Shown: positions 23,251 to 33,960 of the stretch, piece after piece
Layout of the letters: every line of letters starts with the position of its first letter
Numbering within the stretch: position 1 is the stretch's first letter
NCBI RefSeq assembly: GCF_950023065.1
Contig: NC_088678.1
Span: 64,944,460-65,008,459, forward strand
Direction of reading: 5' to 3'
Source: Planococcus citri
Taxonomy: Eukaryota; Arthropoda; Insecta; Hemiptera; Pseudococcidae
Length of the DNA stretch: 64,000 nucleotides
Made by a program: the position numbers and the translations under genes
The notes under the pieces: model-generated
What the model was told of the DNA's origin: nothing
The model's input: only the letters and a program-made list of their open reading frames with translations
Database searches by the model: none

Positions 23251-25536
23251 TTAATTTTATGTTTTAAAATTCTTGGATCTTCGTGAGTATCGTTTCAATA
23301 ATATCAGTAAAAATAAACGTCTTGTAAGTATGAGTTGAACGACCTCTGGTCATGTTGACTTGACCTTTACAAAGCGACGCATGCATTTTACATTGCTTGC
23401 AAAATTCTCGAGCAGCGAAATGGAGATTTTTCTTCAAAGAAGTGCTCACAGAGCCAAAATGGTTAAATACGCCAACGATAGTGAGAAAAATTCATTCACT
23501 GGATAATTTATTGCCTAGGTCATGTTGCAATTTATTTTTCAGCCATTTTGACTCCGTTTCCCTCAGTTTCTCTCAACTTGAATTTTCTTTTCTTTGATGG
23601 CATGAAACAATGAAGTAAGGTCAGAAGAAGGGAAACAAGGGTGAGGGGTGAAATTCAACCCAATATTTGACAAAAAAAATTTAAAAATCACGATTGAGAT
23701 GAATATTGAATATTGACCTACCATAATTGATTTCGATGTGACACTCGAGCAATAAAAGTTTACTCGGACGTTCCCGGCAAGAATTACGTAATAAATTGGC
23801 AGCAACGACAACGACGATAATCCGCACGATGTATCAAATCAATAATATATGTATACTTCACTTCACCACCGTCACAATCAGCATAATCATCATTATCGTC
23901 ATTACGACACCGTAATTAAAACACAACTCGCGATTACAACTCGTCAAATTACGTACGCCGCATTCGTAAGTGTGACAAAATATCAATCAAAAACGAAATC
24001 ACAAATTGATACTTGATGAAACAAAGTATACACGGTACAATATATCGTTTTAAACTACCTTATTAAAACACCTCCAGACATGTACGAGTATCTGTATCGC
24101 GAACACGATAACGTAGAAAAAAATCTGTTTCGGCGACCACACTCGTGTCAGAAACGCAGAAGCTATCACGACTAATAAACAAATCGTCAGCGTGATACGC
24201 AAGAAGAAAAAGGTGATAGTACACAGAATACGGTGGAAGACACGAAGAAGAAGTAGAAGAATTTGCTCGTATAGTGCGTGAATCGAGTCGTCGGAGTCGC
24301 AAGAGTGGAGAAGATGGTACACCTGTGGGATCGTTCGTGGTGGAGGCGCCAGCGGCGGTCGGTCGTAGTCGGACTGCGACCGTAGCGTCGTCGTCTTCGA
24401 TGCGTTACGTCGACGAAATCTTTACTTATGGCTCTTTGCTCTTTGCAGTTATGCAGCCAGAGTAGGTACTCGTATGTGCTGGAAAAGTTGATGACCCACT
24501 TCGGGTAGGTACTCGATGAATCGGTAGCCGGTTTGTGGACATTGGAAATAAAAATACAACATGCTACGTATGAGTAACCTCAAGTCGAAGAGGTGACGTA
24601 GTGACGAGCCCTCGATTGAACCCTTCTCTTCTACCTTCTGTCCAAGTTATTACTCAACTATCGCTGTGCCATCGAGTTCGTTCAATGACTTCTTATTATT
24701 GGAGCAGTCTGCAATCGACTTGGGTTGTGGATTCTTTGATCAGCGAACATTGAACTCCGATTTAGAAATTTTAAGTCGAGTTGTACCATTGAGGAAATTC
24801 TATCATTATTGTTAGTGGTAAAAAAATTTACAAATTCTCACTGTAGTTTGTTTCTTGAGAGATTTTTTGCGAGTGCGGCGGAGGGGGTAGAAATGGACAC
24901 CGAAATAGTAAGTTTTGAAATGACCATTGACAGATTAAAAATTTGTGTTTTGAATTTTTGATGGAAAAATTGAGAAGATACCTTGAAAGCACTGTATTCA
25001 GTTTGTTCTCTGTCCTTTCTAATGATAATCTCATGAATGAGGAGGGAGCTAAAAAAAAAAACTTCATTTGAACTGGTGCACCTTTGTCAATCTCCTTTCA
25101 GACTATAAAACTTATTCTGGATCTGGACTCGATCCGATAGGAAATTTCACGCTGGTCCTCTTCACGCTGACTTTCGAGAATTTGAAAAATTTTTGTCGAG
25201 TTTCTGGTACATAAAAATAAGTATGTAAGTATTTTGTTGCATTTTTGAAAACAGAAAAAAATCGACTAATTTCAAATTACCTACGTATTAAGTGTACCAT
25301 ATTCTGTTATCTGATTTTGCAATGTTTTGTCCAACTTTTGAAAACGTGAGTAAAATGACTAATTTCTAAAACACTTTGAGTTGTATTGAAGCAACATTTT
25401 GAGTCAAGTCTTGACTTTTGAGAATTTGGAAAAATAATTGAATTACTAAAATTGTGCGAAACTCTCAAAAATGCACTTCCAACATTTTTTTCCTATTGTG
25501 AAAAATTCTGTACATAACCTATCATTATTTTCGGTG
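23251..25536. other. Non-coding; CpG-containing block at 23750-24620
   Basis: A comparatively G+C-rich part (24250-24450) has open frames on both strands and GA/CT-rich purine tracts. It could contain a first exon or promoter of a minus-strand gene, for example the mucin-like gene, but no start codon and donor pair can be chosen. The rest is A+T-rich. Confidence 0.25.
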
Positions 25537-26410
25537 AATTGGTAATTTATTTACGAATCATTGGTCATTTTTGGCAAGTACGAGTAACTGACCATTTTTG
25601 GGATACTGTTCGTGATTTTTTTTGAAAATTACCAACTAAAAAATTTCTTGCTATGTAAATGTTTTCTAATTTTTGGGTAATTTCTGGTAATTTTTGGTAA
25701 CTTGTGGGTAATTTTTTGGCTAGTGAAAAATATTTCTTGGTAAATTCCTGGTTATTTTTGGCGAATGATAATTTTTCTGTAATTGCTGAGCTTTGTTAGT
25801 AAATTACTGGTAATTCTTGGTAAATTACTGGTAATTCCTGGTAAATTACTGGTAATTCTTGGTAAATTACTGGTTATTTTTAGTAATTGATAATTTTTGG
25901 GTAAATGTTGGTAATTTTTATGTAATTGCTAATCATTTTTGGTAAATTACTGGTAATGTGTCTTTTTTTCTATCATGTTGATCTATTGTTTACCGGCCCC
26001 CCTCGCCTGCGCATAGGGGTGTCGTCAAATTGTGTAGTACCTAAGATGTATTGTACCAATAATGTTGAATTTATTTATTTATTTATTTATTTATTTATTA
26101 CTGGTTGTTTTTAGTAATTGGTAATTCTTGGTAAATTACTGGTAATTCGTTGTAAATTACTGGTAATTCTTGATGAATTACTGGTAATTCTTGGTAAATT
26201 ACTGGTTATTATTGGTAATTGGTAATTTTTGGGTAAATGTTGGTAATTTTCATGTAATTGCTAATCATTTTAGGTAAATTACTGGATTTTTTTTTGCAAA
26301 GAACTCATATTTTTTGTGAATTGTTAGTAATTCTTGGTAAATTACTAGTGGCTTTTAAGTTGGTAAAAAAACTTGGAATTGTTGGTAAATTACTGGTCAT
26401 TTTTGATAGT
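25537..26410. repeat. 21-bp minisatellite, GGTAATTCTTGGTAAATTACT type
   Basis: The best copies at about 25800-25880 and 26110-26210 repeat the unit every 21 bases with few changes; the outer copies are degenerate (GGTAATTTTTGGTAA). A 140-bp LINE tail interrupts the array at 25958-26099. Confidence 0.8.
25958..26099 (+). mobile_element. LINE 3' end with (TTTA)n tail inside the minisatellite
   Basis: The insert begins after TTACTGGTAAT and ends in ACCAATAATGTTGAA followed by about seven TTTA units. TTACTGGT resumes straight after, either a target-site duplication or simply the repeat unit itself. Only the extreme 3' end is present; no coding part. Confidence 0.6.
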
Positions 26411-26494
26411 TTACTACGTATTTGATAAATTGTTGAAAATTTTCTATCGCAGTACTGCCAACATTTTTGAAAATATGTTCTTTTTTCTAATTGT

Positions 26495-26715
26495 CAAGCT
26501 TTGAAGATCTCTGACTTTAATCCGTTTACTTAGGGGTCTAAATTCTACTTGAAATTAAGTATACGAGAAGAATTAAAAATAAAATAAAATTTGTCACACT
26601 CTGAAGATCTCTGGCTCCGCCCATTTTGATTCAAGGGTTTTAAATTATTATACTTTGAGGACCCCTGGCTTCACTCCCTTCCAACCAGGGGTCTGAAATT
26701 CTTCATATCAAAGTA
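26495..26715. repeat. Short tandem repeat, CTTTGAAGATCTCTGGCTCC / GGGGTCT type
   Basis: Three diverged copies of a block running from CTTTGA(A/G)GAxC(T/C)CTG(G/A)CTxC to AGGGGTCT(A/G)AA start near 26500, 26600 and 26655. A further copy follows the LINE at about 29685-29730, so the LINE inserted within or beside this family. Confidence 0.5.
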
Positions 26716-26814
26716 AACAATTTTGCAGTGTTTTGGAAGATAGAAAAAAATCGACTGATAAAAATTGATAACATTTACAAATTTTTTACTCAATCTTCAA
26801 CTTTTCATCCATTC

Positions 26815-29521
26815 AAAAAATGTGGCAGAGTATTAAAATTTTGAAAGGTTCTTATACTCCTTCTCATATCCCATTCCTTCTACACAATGACACAGTGATC
26901 ACCTCAGATGAAGATATTGCTAATATTTTTGCTACATGCTTTGCCAATGTTTCAGCAGATGAATCATATGACCTTAATTTCCAAAACTTTAAAGTAGAAA
27001 CTGAAAAATCAACTTTAAATTTCAACTCAGATAACTTTGAAACCTACAACCTACCTTTTAATATGGATGAACTTGATTATGTTCTGAATCACAACATTAA
27101 AAATTCCTCCCCTGGTCCTGACAATATTCATCCTTTTATGCTAAAATACCTTCCAGAGCAGGCAAAGTTACAGCTTTTAAATCTCTTTAATAGAATCTGG
27201 CTTTCAGACTCTTTCCCTAACTCATGGAAAAATGCTGTAATAATTCCAATCCTAAAACCAAATAAAGAAAATTCGTCCCCTTCTAGTTATAGACCAATTT
27301 CTCTTACTTCTGTACCTTGCAAAATTTTAGAAAAAATGGTGAGTAAACGACTTGTATGGTTCATTGAATCTACAAACTCTCTCAATAATAGCCAGAGTGG
27401 TTTTCGTAAGAAAAGATCCACCACTGATCATCTTTTTTCTCTTCAACAAGAGGTTTCCACTGCCTTTGAAAATAAGGAAAGTGTTATTTCAATTTTCTTT
27501 GACTTAGAGAAGGCTTATGATAGAGCATGGAGGTACAAAATTCTTGAAAAAATCCACTCAATTGGAATTCGAGGGCATCTTGCTCTCTTCATTGCAAATT
27601 TTCTTTCTGATCGTAAATTTCAAGTTAGAATAAATAATACCTTATCACAAGTATATGAAATTCAAAATGGTGTTCCACAAGGCTCTGTATTGAGTACAAC
27701 TCTTTTTATTCTCCTTATTGATAGTATTCATAGCATTATCCCTCCTCCAATGTCACTAAGATTATTTGCAGATGATATGAACATCTCCCTATGTTTCAAA
27801 GACTTACAAATAGCACAGCTCTTTATCCAAGAGACCCTTGATAAAATTCAAGAATGGGCAGATTCAAATGGTCTCTCATTCTCACAGTCTAAAACCCATT
27901 GCATTCTTTTTTCTAGAAAAAACAAAATTGAACTTCCTTCCCTAACCCTCAAAGGTAAAAAACTAGAATTCAAATCAAATACAAAATTCCTTGGATTGAT
28001 TTTCGATTGCAAGCTCAAATGGATACCTCACTTTTTATCCATTAAACAGAACTTAATGAAAACCCTAAATCTATTGAAAGTGATTAAAAATCCAAAATAC
28101 AACCCTTCAAGATCCCTTTTACTTCAGTTATATAGATCTCTAATTAGAAGCAAAATAGAATATGGCTGTCCAGCCTATATCAGTGCATCAGATAAAAACC
28201 TATCAATCCTTAAAGTAATACAAAATGCTGCCTTACGCCTATGTATTGGAGCATTACCATCCTCTCCTATAGACAGCATCTACTGTGAGGCTAGTGAACC
28301 CCCTCCAAACTTCAGGAATTTCTATATTACTAATAAATTCATTGTATCAGCAACAACAAATCCAACAAACCCAGTCAGAACTTTAATCAAAAAACAAATT
28401 CAAAATATTTCAAACCATTCTGAAAATCACTCCTGTATTCTCCAAAATTCTTTAGGAAATTACCATGTAAACCTATTAGACCTCACTTCCGAGTACAATG
28501 AATTTCCTCCCTGGGAATTAATTTTACCAGAAGTCAATCTATCCTTATCCCAATACAAAAAAAATGAGTACCCATCTAGTTTCATCAAAGAAAAATATAC
28601 TGAGATCATAGCAGAATATCATGAATTTATTTTATGCTTCACAGATGGTTCTAAAAATGAGTTTGAATATGCAGGCTATGCTTTTTCTATTGATGGTAAA
28701 ATTACCAACTTCACAGCTCATAAATATTCTTCAATTTTCAATTTAGAAGTTTCTGCTATACTCCATTGCCTACAAAAGATCTCTACTTCAAAAAGCCCGA
28801 ACAAAAAATTCCTGATTCAGTCAGACTCACTCTCTGCTCTTTTATCAATTCAAAACAAATTTTCTGAACATCAACTTGTTCATAAGATCCATCAAATCAT
28901 CTATAAACTTCAGACTACTGACAAAATTATTAAATTTATGTTTGTCCCAAGTCATGTAGGCATTGAAGGAAATCAGGCAGTAGATGAATCAGCTAAATCA
29001 GCTGTTACCCCCTCTAAAATTTTCTCTGTGACCCATGATGATGTTATTAACATTCTAAAAATCATCCAAAACTCCAATTGGCAAAATCTATGGAACTCAA
29101 AAACAAATCACAAACTATTTACCCACAAAAAATCAATCCTCCCTTGGAAGCACCTTAGTCACCTAAACAGATCAGAAGAAATTATAATCACCCGCCTCCG
29201 AATTGGTCATACCAAATTAACCCACAGCCATTTGTACACCAAAGCTCCTAAACCCACCTGTCAATTCTGTAACTCTGAAATAATCTCCACTCAACACCTT
29301 CTATTCTACTGTCCCTCCCTCAAAACAAAACGCCAATCCTTAAACATTTCAGACCTCAACCCTACAATTCCTGACAACATCAAACAGATGGAAAACATTC
29401 TTAAATACATCAAAGAAATCAATCTTTCAAACCAAATCTAGACTAACCCCTCGAAACTGGGCGTAAAAATCCTGGCAATTATACACGCCCAGTATAAAAA
29501 AAATGTCAAAAAAAAAAAAAA
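26815..29521 (+). mobile_element. 5'-truncated non-LTR retrotransposon (LINE), I/Jockey-like
   Basis: It spans the RT/RNase H frame and an 80-base 3' UTR ending in poly(A) at about 29508-29521. The 3' UTR has a perfect 8-bp stem CTGGGCGT (29457-29464) / ACGCCCAG (29485-29492), a typical recognition hairpin. The endonuclease domain and the first ORF are missing, so the 5' end was lost at insertion. Target-site duplications could not be fixed. Confidence 0.8.
26820..29441 (+). CDS. LINE ORF2 remnant: reverse transcriptase, RNase H and CCHC finger (873 aa)
   Basis: Reverse transcriptase region at about 90-400: SSPGPDNIHP (97-106), SYRPISLTSV (156-165), SGFRKKRSTTDHL, FDLEKAYDRAW (227-237), NGVPQGSVLS (283-292) and the catalytic FADD (316-319). 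RNase H at about 600-730 keeps the acidic and His residues: TDGS (608-611), E643, SDS (668-670), H712 and D722. A C-X2-C-X8-H-X4-C knuckle lies at 814-831. The presence of RNase H fits the I clade and relatives. The apurinic endonuclease that should precede residue 1 is absent, so the M at 26820 is probably an internal residue. The frame is fully open, indicating a young insertion. A second copy lies at about 52010-52520. Confidence 0.9.
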   Translation: MWQSIKILKGSYTPSHIPFLLHNDTVITSDEDIANIFATCFANVSADESYDLNFQNFKVETEKSTLNFNSDNFETYNLPFNMDELDYVLNHNIKNSSPGPDNIHPFMLKYLPEQAKLQLLNLFNRIWLSDSFPNSWKNAVIIPILKPNKENSSPSSYRPISLTSVPCKILEKMVSKRLVWFIESTNSLNNSQSGFRKKRSTTDHLFSLQQEVSTAFENKESVISIFFDLEKAYDRAWRYKILEKIHSIGIRGHLALFIANFLSDRKFQVRINNTLSQVYEIQNGVPQGSVLSTTLFILLIDSIHSIIPPPMSLRLFADDMNISLCFKDLQIAQLFIQETLDKIQEWADSNGLSFSQSKTHCILFSRKNKIELPSLTLKGKKLEFKSNTKFLGLIFDCKLKWIPHFLSIKQNLMKTLNLLKVIKNPKYNPSRSLLLQLYRSLIRSKIEYGCPAYISASDKNLSILKVIQNAALRLCIGALPSSPIDSIYCEASEPPPNFRNFYITNKFIVSATTNPTNPVRTLIKKQIQNISNHSENHSCILQNSLGNYHVNLLDLTSEYNEFPPWELILPEVNLSLSQYKKNEYPSSFIKEKYTEIIAEYHEFILCFTDGSKNEFEYAGYAFSIDGKITNFTAHKYSSIFNLEVSAILHCLQKISTSKSPNKKFLIQSDSLSALLSIQNKFSEHQLVHKIHQIIYKLQTTDKIIKFMFVPSHVGIEGNQAVDESAKSAVTPSKIFSVTHDDVINILKIIQNSNWQNLWNSKTNHKLFTHKKSILPWKHLSHLNRSEEIIITRLRIGHTKLTHSHLYTKAPKPTCQFCNSEIISTQHLLFYCPSLKTKRQSLNISDLNPTIPDNIKQMENILKYIKEINLSNQI

Positions 29522-31130
29522 CTCTCAAAATCCACTCTTAAAATACCCTTGGATTTTGATCTCGATGCACCAGAAAGATGCAGAAACTCAAATCGCATTT
29601 TCTTAGGGGTGTGTCCGTTTTACTACGGTAACGTTTTATGGAGTAAAATTGCAAAAAAATGTATTTTTTTCGAAAATTACCTCACTTGAGAGCTCCTGGC
29701 TCCCCCTAGCATATAGGGGTCTCAAATTTTTCATAAAACACTTTTAACTCAAAGCAAACTACTGACGTGAATTTGGTAAAAAATGTGAGATTTTTCTCAT
29801 TTTCCGATCCACCCCAATGAACGTGGCAAAAAAGACATTTAACAAGAACAAACGATTACACCCATTTTCATCTCAATATAACACGTATGATGATATTAGC
29901 GAGAAGGAGATGCATTTTCATTAAACACCCTCTTCTCCTCTTAAGTTCTACACTAAAGAATTTGCATTTTAAGAAGATGCTTCTGATTTTGGCCCGCAGC
30001 GAGATTCGTCTCAGGGAGTAATTTAACCCAGATTTGATACGGAAAGGCCATTAGTTCGTTGGACCATGTGCAATGTTGTTGTTGTTGATGACAGATAAAG
30101 CAGCACAAACGACGCGACGTCTGCTGCAGTCCAACTCAAAAATTCGCTCGCAGAAAATTTATACGTGCGACCAACGTTGGCGTATGCCGAATATACGCGA
30201 CCATGTCCAGCTCATATGCTGACGGTAATTTACCGTAACGATGTACCAATGTCGTCCAAGTCAACAAAACAGATTTTTTTCTCAGCGGTGGCGTACGTCC
30301 GATGAGAATATTTTAATACGTAATCGATTCGGCGAATCGCCACCCTTGTAAAAAAGGAAATACACTGTCTACATATAGTACCCAGTCAAAGGTGTAGTGT
30401 ATCCGTACCTCTGACTGGTAAATACAAGAGACATGGCCACATGGATAATCATAAGTGTTTAGATTCGGTCATTCGATATAAAAGCATTTAGTCACGCATC
30501 CAGTTATTACTATTATACGATAAATACGATACGTGCCGCCGTATTTCCTCCTTGTTGTGTACGACGTTTATGAATGAAGAAACGCAAGGGTGATGAGGAT
30601 AGGAAGAGGGTGAAGAGAGCTTGAGACGGCGTATTGACGATATTACATTCGCTAATAAGAGATCTCAGGCCTATAGTACACGTAAAACGACGCATAACGT
30701 CGTCGTAGACGGCGATGAGATAGTTAACCAATGACAAATGAGAGCGGAGATGGCTTTTTATTATTGTAAACGAGGCACGTGGCGCTTGCGGCGATTTCAT
30801 GGGCCAGTATAATGTCGAATACGATACTCCAAGGGGTACGCAGCATACGCGGTAGAAATGTATTCGTCACGCTAACCATGTCGAACACGGGTGAGAACAT
30901 ACTGAGGGTAGTTTTTCACAACAACGTACTGTTGTACTTGTACTTAAGGGTGGGACGCGAAAGAAAAAGTATTACGGTTTTGGACCAAATTCATAGGGAT
31001 GGTACTTTTTGAGTTGGAAGGCCACCAGAAAAAATTTGGGCCCCCAATGCCAAATGGGGATGAAGCCAAAAGGTCTCAAAGTTGACTCATTTTTTTTACC
31101 TGGATACCCCCAAAAAAGGTTGCAAGTGAT
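29522..31130. other. Non-coding; CpG-containing block at 29950-31000
   Basis: After the LINE and a copy of the CTGGCTCC-type repeat (about 29690-29800) comes a low-homopolymer, CpG-bearing block with short opposed open frames (30513-30800 minus, 30779-31012 plus) that look like chance. It may be regulatory; no exon is definable. Confidence 0.25.
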
Positions 31131-31450
31131 GAGTTGAGCTATTTCCCCTCAAAATCCACCTCGAGGAGCTAATAATCCTTTTATACTTGCCATAATAAAG
31201 GCAATTTTATTCTTTTCCCAGGGGTAAATTTTTTTCGAGATCCGCAAACGCGATCTTCCTTCCAAGAAAATAAATTTATGCTGAAAACTGCTTAGGAAAA
31301 ATACGGTCGCCAGGGAGGTAGATCGCGAAGTTGATTGAGAAATAAATTCGATTTTTGTTTAGAAATTCATCTCGAGGACCCCTTAATTTTTTCCATTATG
31401 GTGAAGGAAATTTTATTCTCTTTCCAATGGCATTAAAATTTTTGAAACTC
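31131..31450. repeat. Two diverged copies of a repeat with a period of about 220 bp
   Basis: CACCTCGAGGAGC..CCATAATAAAGGCAATTTTATTCTTTTCCCA at about 31149-31225 is matched by CATCTCGAGGACC..CCATTATGGTGAAGGAAATTTTATTC at about 31369-31430. Confidence 0.6.
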
Positions 31451-31739
31451 TCAGAATTTTTTGTTGAGGAAATGAAGATTTTAAAAAAAATGTACATTTT
31501 GTAAAAAAACACGAATGAGAAAATTACTCGAATAATTCGTCGAATGGGGGTTTTTGATCTCTGAGGAACAATAACTTTGAAGAAAAATTGCCATACATCA
31601 TTATTCAAGGTGTCTAACAGGCAGTGAAAGTATAGTGACAAAAGGTGATTTAAAAAGTCGGCTGTGAAAGTAGTGAAAAAGTAGTGATTTTTGGCTGAGA
31701 AGTAGTGGAAATTTGACAAATACATATTATATTTAACGT

Positions 31740-32460
31740 TGAATATTTTCAAAAATTTTCGCCATCGCTTCGCTCGGGCATAATTTTATTTTATTTTTTA
31801 TTATTGAAAATATTTGTTCTTGAAACTGAGATTTTTTCTCAGCTTTCAGAATTACGAGTAGATAGAGATACATATTAAAAATGGTCAAAAAAAGTGATTT
31901 TTCTGATAGAAATAACGTAGTTTTACATTTTCAAATTTAACCCCACGTTTACCAAAGCTTCTGCCTCGCTTCGCTCCGGTCAATTTTATTTTCTATTCCA
32001 GAATTTAAACTTCTAAAAAATTATTGTTCCAATTCGAAAAAATGTCACTGCTGAGAAAAATGAATTTTTCGGATCAAAAGTGATCTTGAATAGTTTTTGA
32101 ATTATAAACATTTGAAAGGACCAGCAAAATCGACTTCTCGCCTAAAAAATAATGCTATTCAAAACTTTCTCCTACGCTTTGCTGAGACCAATTTTCTTTT
32201 CGTGTTCAAAACTGAAATTTACAAAAAATAACTGTTCGAATTCTAAACATGCCACGGTCAACGAATTAACTTCTGACATCAGAAATAATAAATATTACTC
32301 GTATTGAATTGGTTATTTTTTAAATTGGTGTATTTGGAGGATTTTTGCCCTCGCTTTGTTCGGTGTTTCTGATTTAATTTTGGGGGGGGGGGGCGGGCGA
32401 AATTATGTAGAATTTTTTTTATTGGTATTGAAAATGTAGTAAAAAAGTAAGTAGTGATTT
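31740..32460. repeat. Tandem repeat of about 200 bp with GCxxTCGCTTCGCTCGG core
   Basis: The core phrase occurs at 31759, 31961, 32170 and 32346, giving periods of about 202, 209 and 176, each followed by AATTTTATTTT-like sequence. Single related cores occur at about 11475 and 22940. Non-coding. Confidence 0.7.
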
Positions 32461-32479
32461 TCGCTCGAAAAATTACGTT

Positions 32480-33115
32480 AGATATCCTGTTTATTGAAGG
32501 AATTCAGTGTTCCTTTGAATGGTCTCAAATCCAGTGTCATCTCTTTAGTCTTTTACTCAGTCATTTTTGAGGTGTTTTATTTGAATATGTAAAACGTCAA
32601 AAATTTGAGAAAATGACCTTTATCATCAGGGAACTTGAGTAAAATCAAATTTCAAAGGCACCAATCTGCAGGAAATTTCACGATTACTGTTTGAAAAAAT
32701 TCTTTTGGTGGAAAACGGTTGAATTTTTTTCAGTCATCTGAAGGGAAATTTCGTGCTTTTTTCGAATACGTTATTGAAATTTGATTTCAACGCATTTTTG
32801 AGACAATCCCGCCCCTTCGAAGTGAGAAAAATGAAAACAAGGTAATAGAAAAATCAAATTTTCTTGAAAATAATTGATATCATGTAGTACCATACATTAT
32901 TAATCATAATTTTGTGTAAAATTCAATGTTCTTTCGATTTGTTTCAAATTTATGACCATACGTTGAATCTTTCTCGCAGTTTTGGGGGGGTCTTTATTTT
33001 GACTCAAGTATTAATAATTTAATCTATTCAACTCCATGTTGCGGAGAGTTGAGTGAAATGTAATTTGAGAGGTATCATTCTGTAGGAAATGAATTATAAC
33101 AGTCATATTTTTGTA
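32480..33115. repeat. Diverged tandem duplication, about 420-bp spacing
   Basis: AATTCAGTGTTCCTTTGAATGGT.. to ..TCTGCAGGAAATTTCACGATTAC (about 32500-32690) is matched in order by AATTCAATGTTCTTTCGATTTGT.. to ..TCTGTAGGAAATGAATTATAAC (about 32920-33100). Confidence 0.5.
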
Positions 33116-33329
33116 CCCAACCGAGCCTTCAAACATTGGCTTATTCAGAAATTTGAGATTTTTCATTTAGAAAATGTAGTTTTACCATTCAAAAATTGTG
33201 AGAATATCTGCATTCTGTGGCGTCCCTGGCTCCAACACCTTGCACCTCAGAATCTCAAAGGGTATTCCCATGGTAAAATATTGTTGGGTACTTCCAAAAA
33301 ATTTTCGCGCGGAGTTGGAATTTCCGCCC

Positions 33330-33365
33330 CTCAACCCAACCCAACCCAACCCAACCCAACCCGAC
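33330..33365. repeat. (CCCAA)n microsatellite
   Basis: Six consecutive CCCAA units followed by CCGACCC. It is too short and has the wrong unit to be the insect TTAGG telomere repeat. Confidence 0.9.
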
Positions 33366-33419
33366 CCAAATCAACCAAAAAAACCCAGTTTTTTTATAAC
33401 TAATTACGAAAAAAATGAA

Positions 33420-33960
33420 TGTTGACAATGATTTGGCAAAATACAGGACTTCTTAGGATAATTTTGTCAAAAGCAAGAATTTTTTCCAATTTTGGCAACA
33501 GGATTTTTTGAACATTTTGGCAAAAAGCAGGAGTTTTTTTTTGGCAATTTTTACAAAAGTTTAAAGTTTTTTATAATTTTGACAAAAAGGGAACTTCTTT
33601 AAAATTTTGACATAAACGAGACTTTTTTTGACAATTTAGGGAAAAACAGAACTTTGCAGACAATTTTCTGTCAAAAAAAAAAACAAAACAAGGGCTTCTT
33701 ACGAAAATTTTGGAAAAGGCAACAATTTTGTCAAAAAACAGGACTTTCTGGCAATTTTGATTAAATTTGAGATTTTTTAATAATTTTTTTTTCAAAGAAG
33801 AAACTTTTGTACAATTTTGATAAAAATAAGACTTTTTTAACAATTTAATTTTGGCAAAAATGAGAATTTTTAAAATTGTAGCCAACATCAGGGTTTTTGT
33901 TCATTTTTACAAAAAATATTAGCACTTTTTTGATAACATCAGAAGAAAATGTATTTTTCG
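33420..33960. repeat. Degenerate minisatellite, TTTTGGCAAAAAxCAGGACTTTTT type
   Basis: A unit of about 40-50 bases containing the self-complementary core TTTTGxCAAAA recurs about a dozen times with strong divergence. Non-coding; the 105-codon minus-strand frame here is made of the repeat. Confidence 0.6.

Noticed and set aside
24600..24625. tRNA B-box-like GGTTCAATCGA on the minus strand
   Set aside because: The last consensus base is wrong and no A box, acceptor stem or cloverleaf can be built around it.
25537..26410. CRISPR-like array
   Set aside because: The 21-bp repeats are contiguous without unique spacers and the setting is eukaryotic.
33330..33365. (CCCAA)n as an internal telomere repeat
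   Set aside because: The insect telomere unit is TTAGG (CCTAA); this is a short microsatellite with a different unit.
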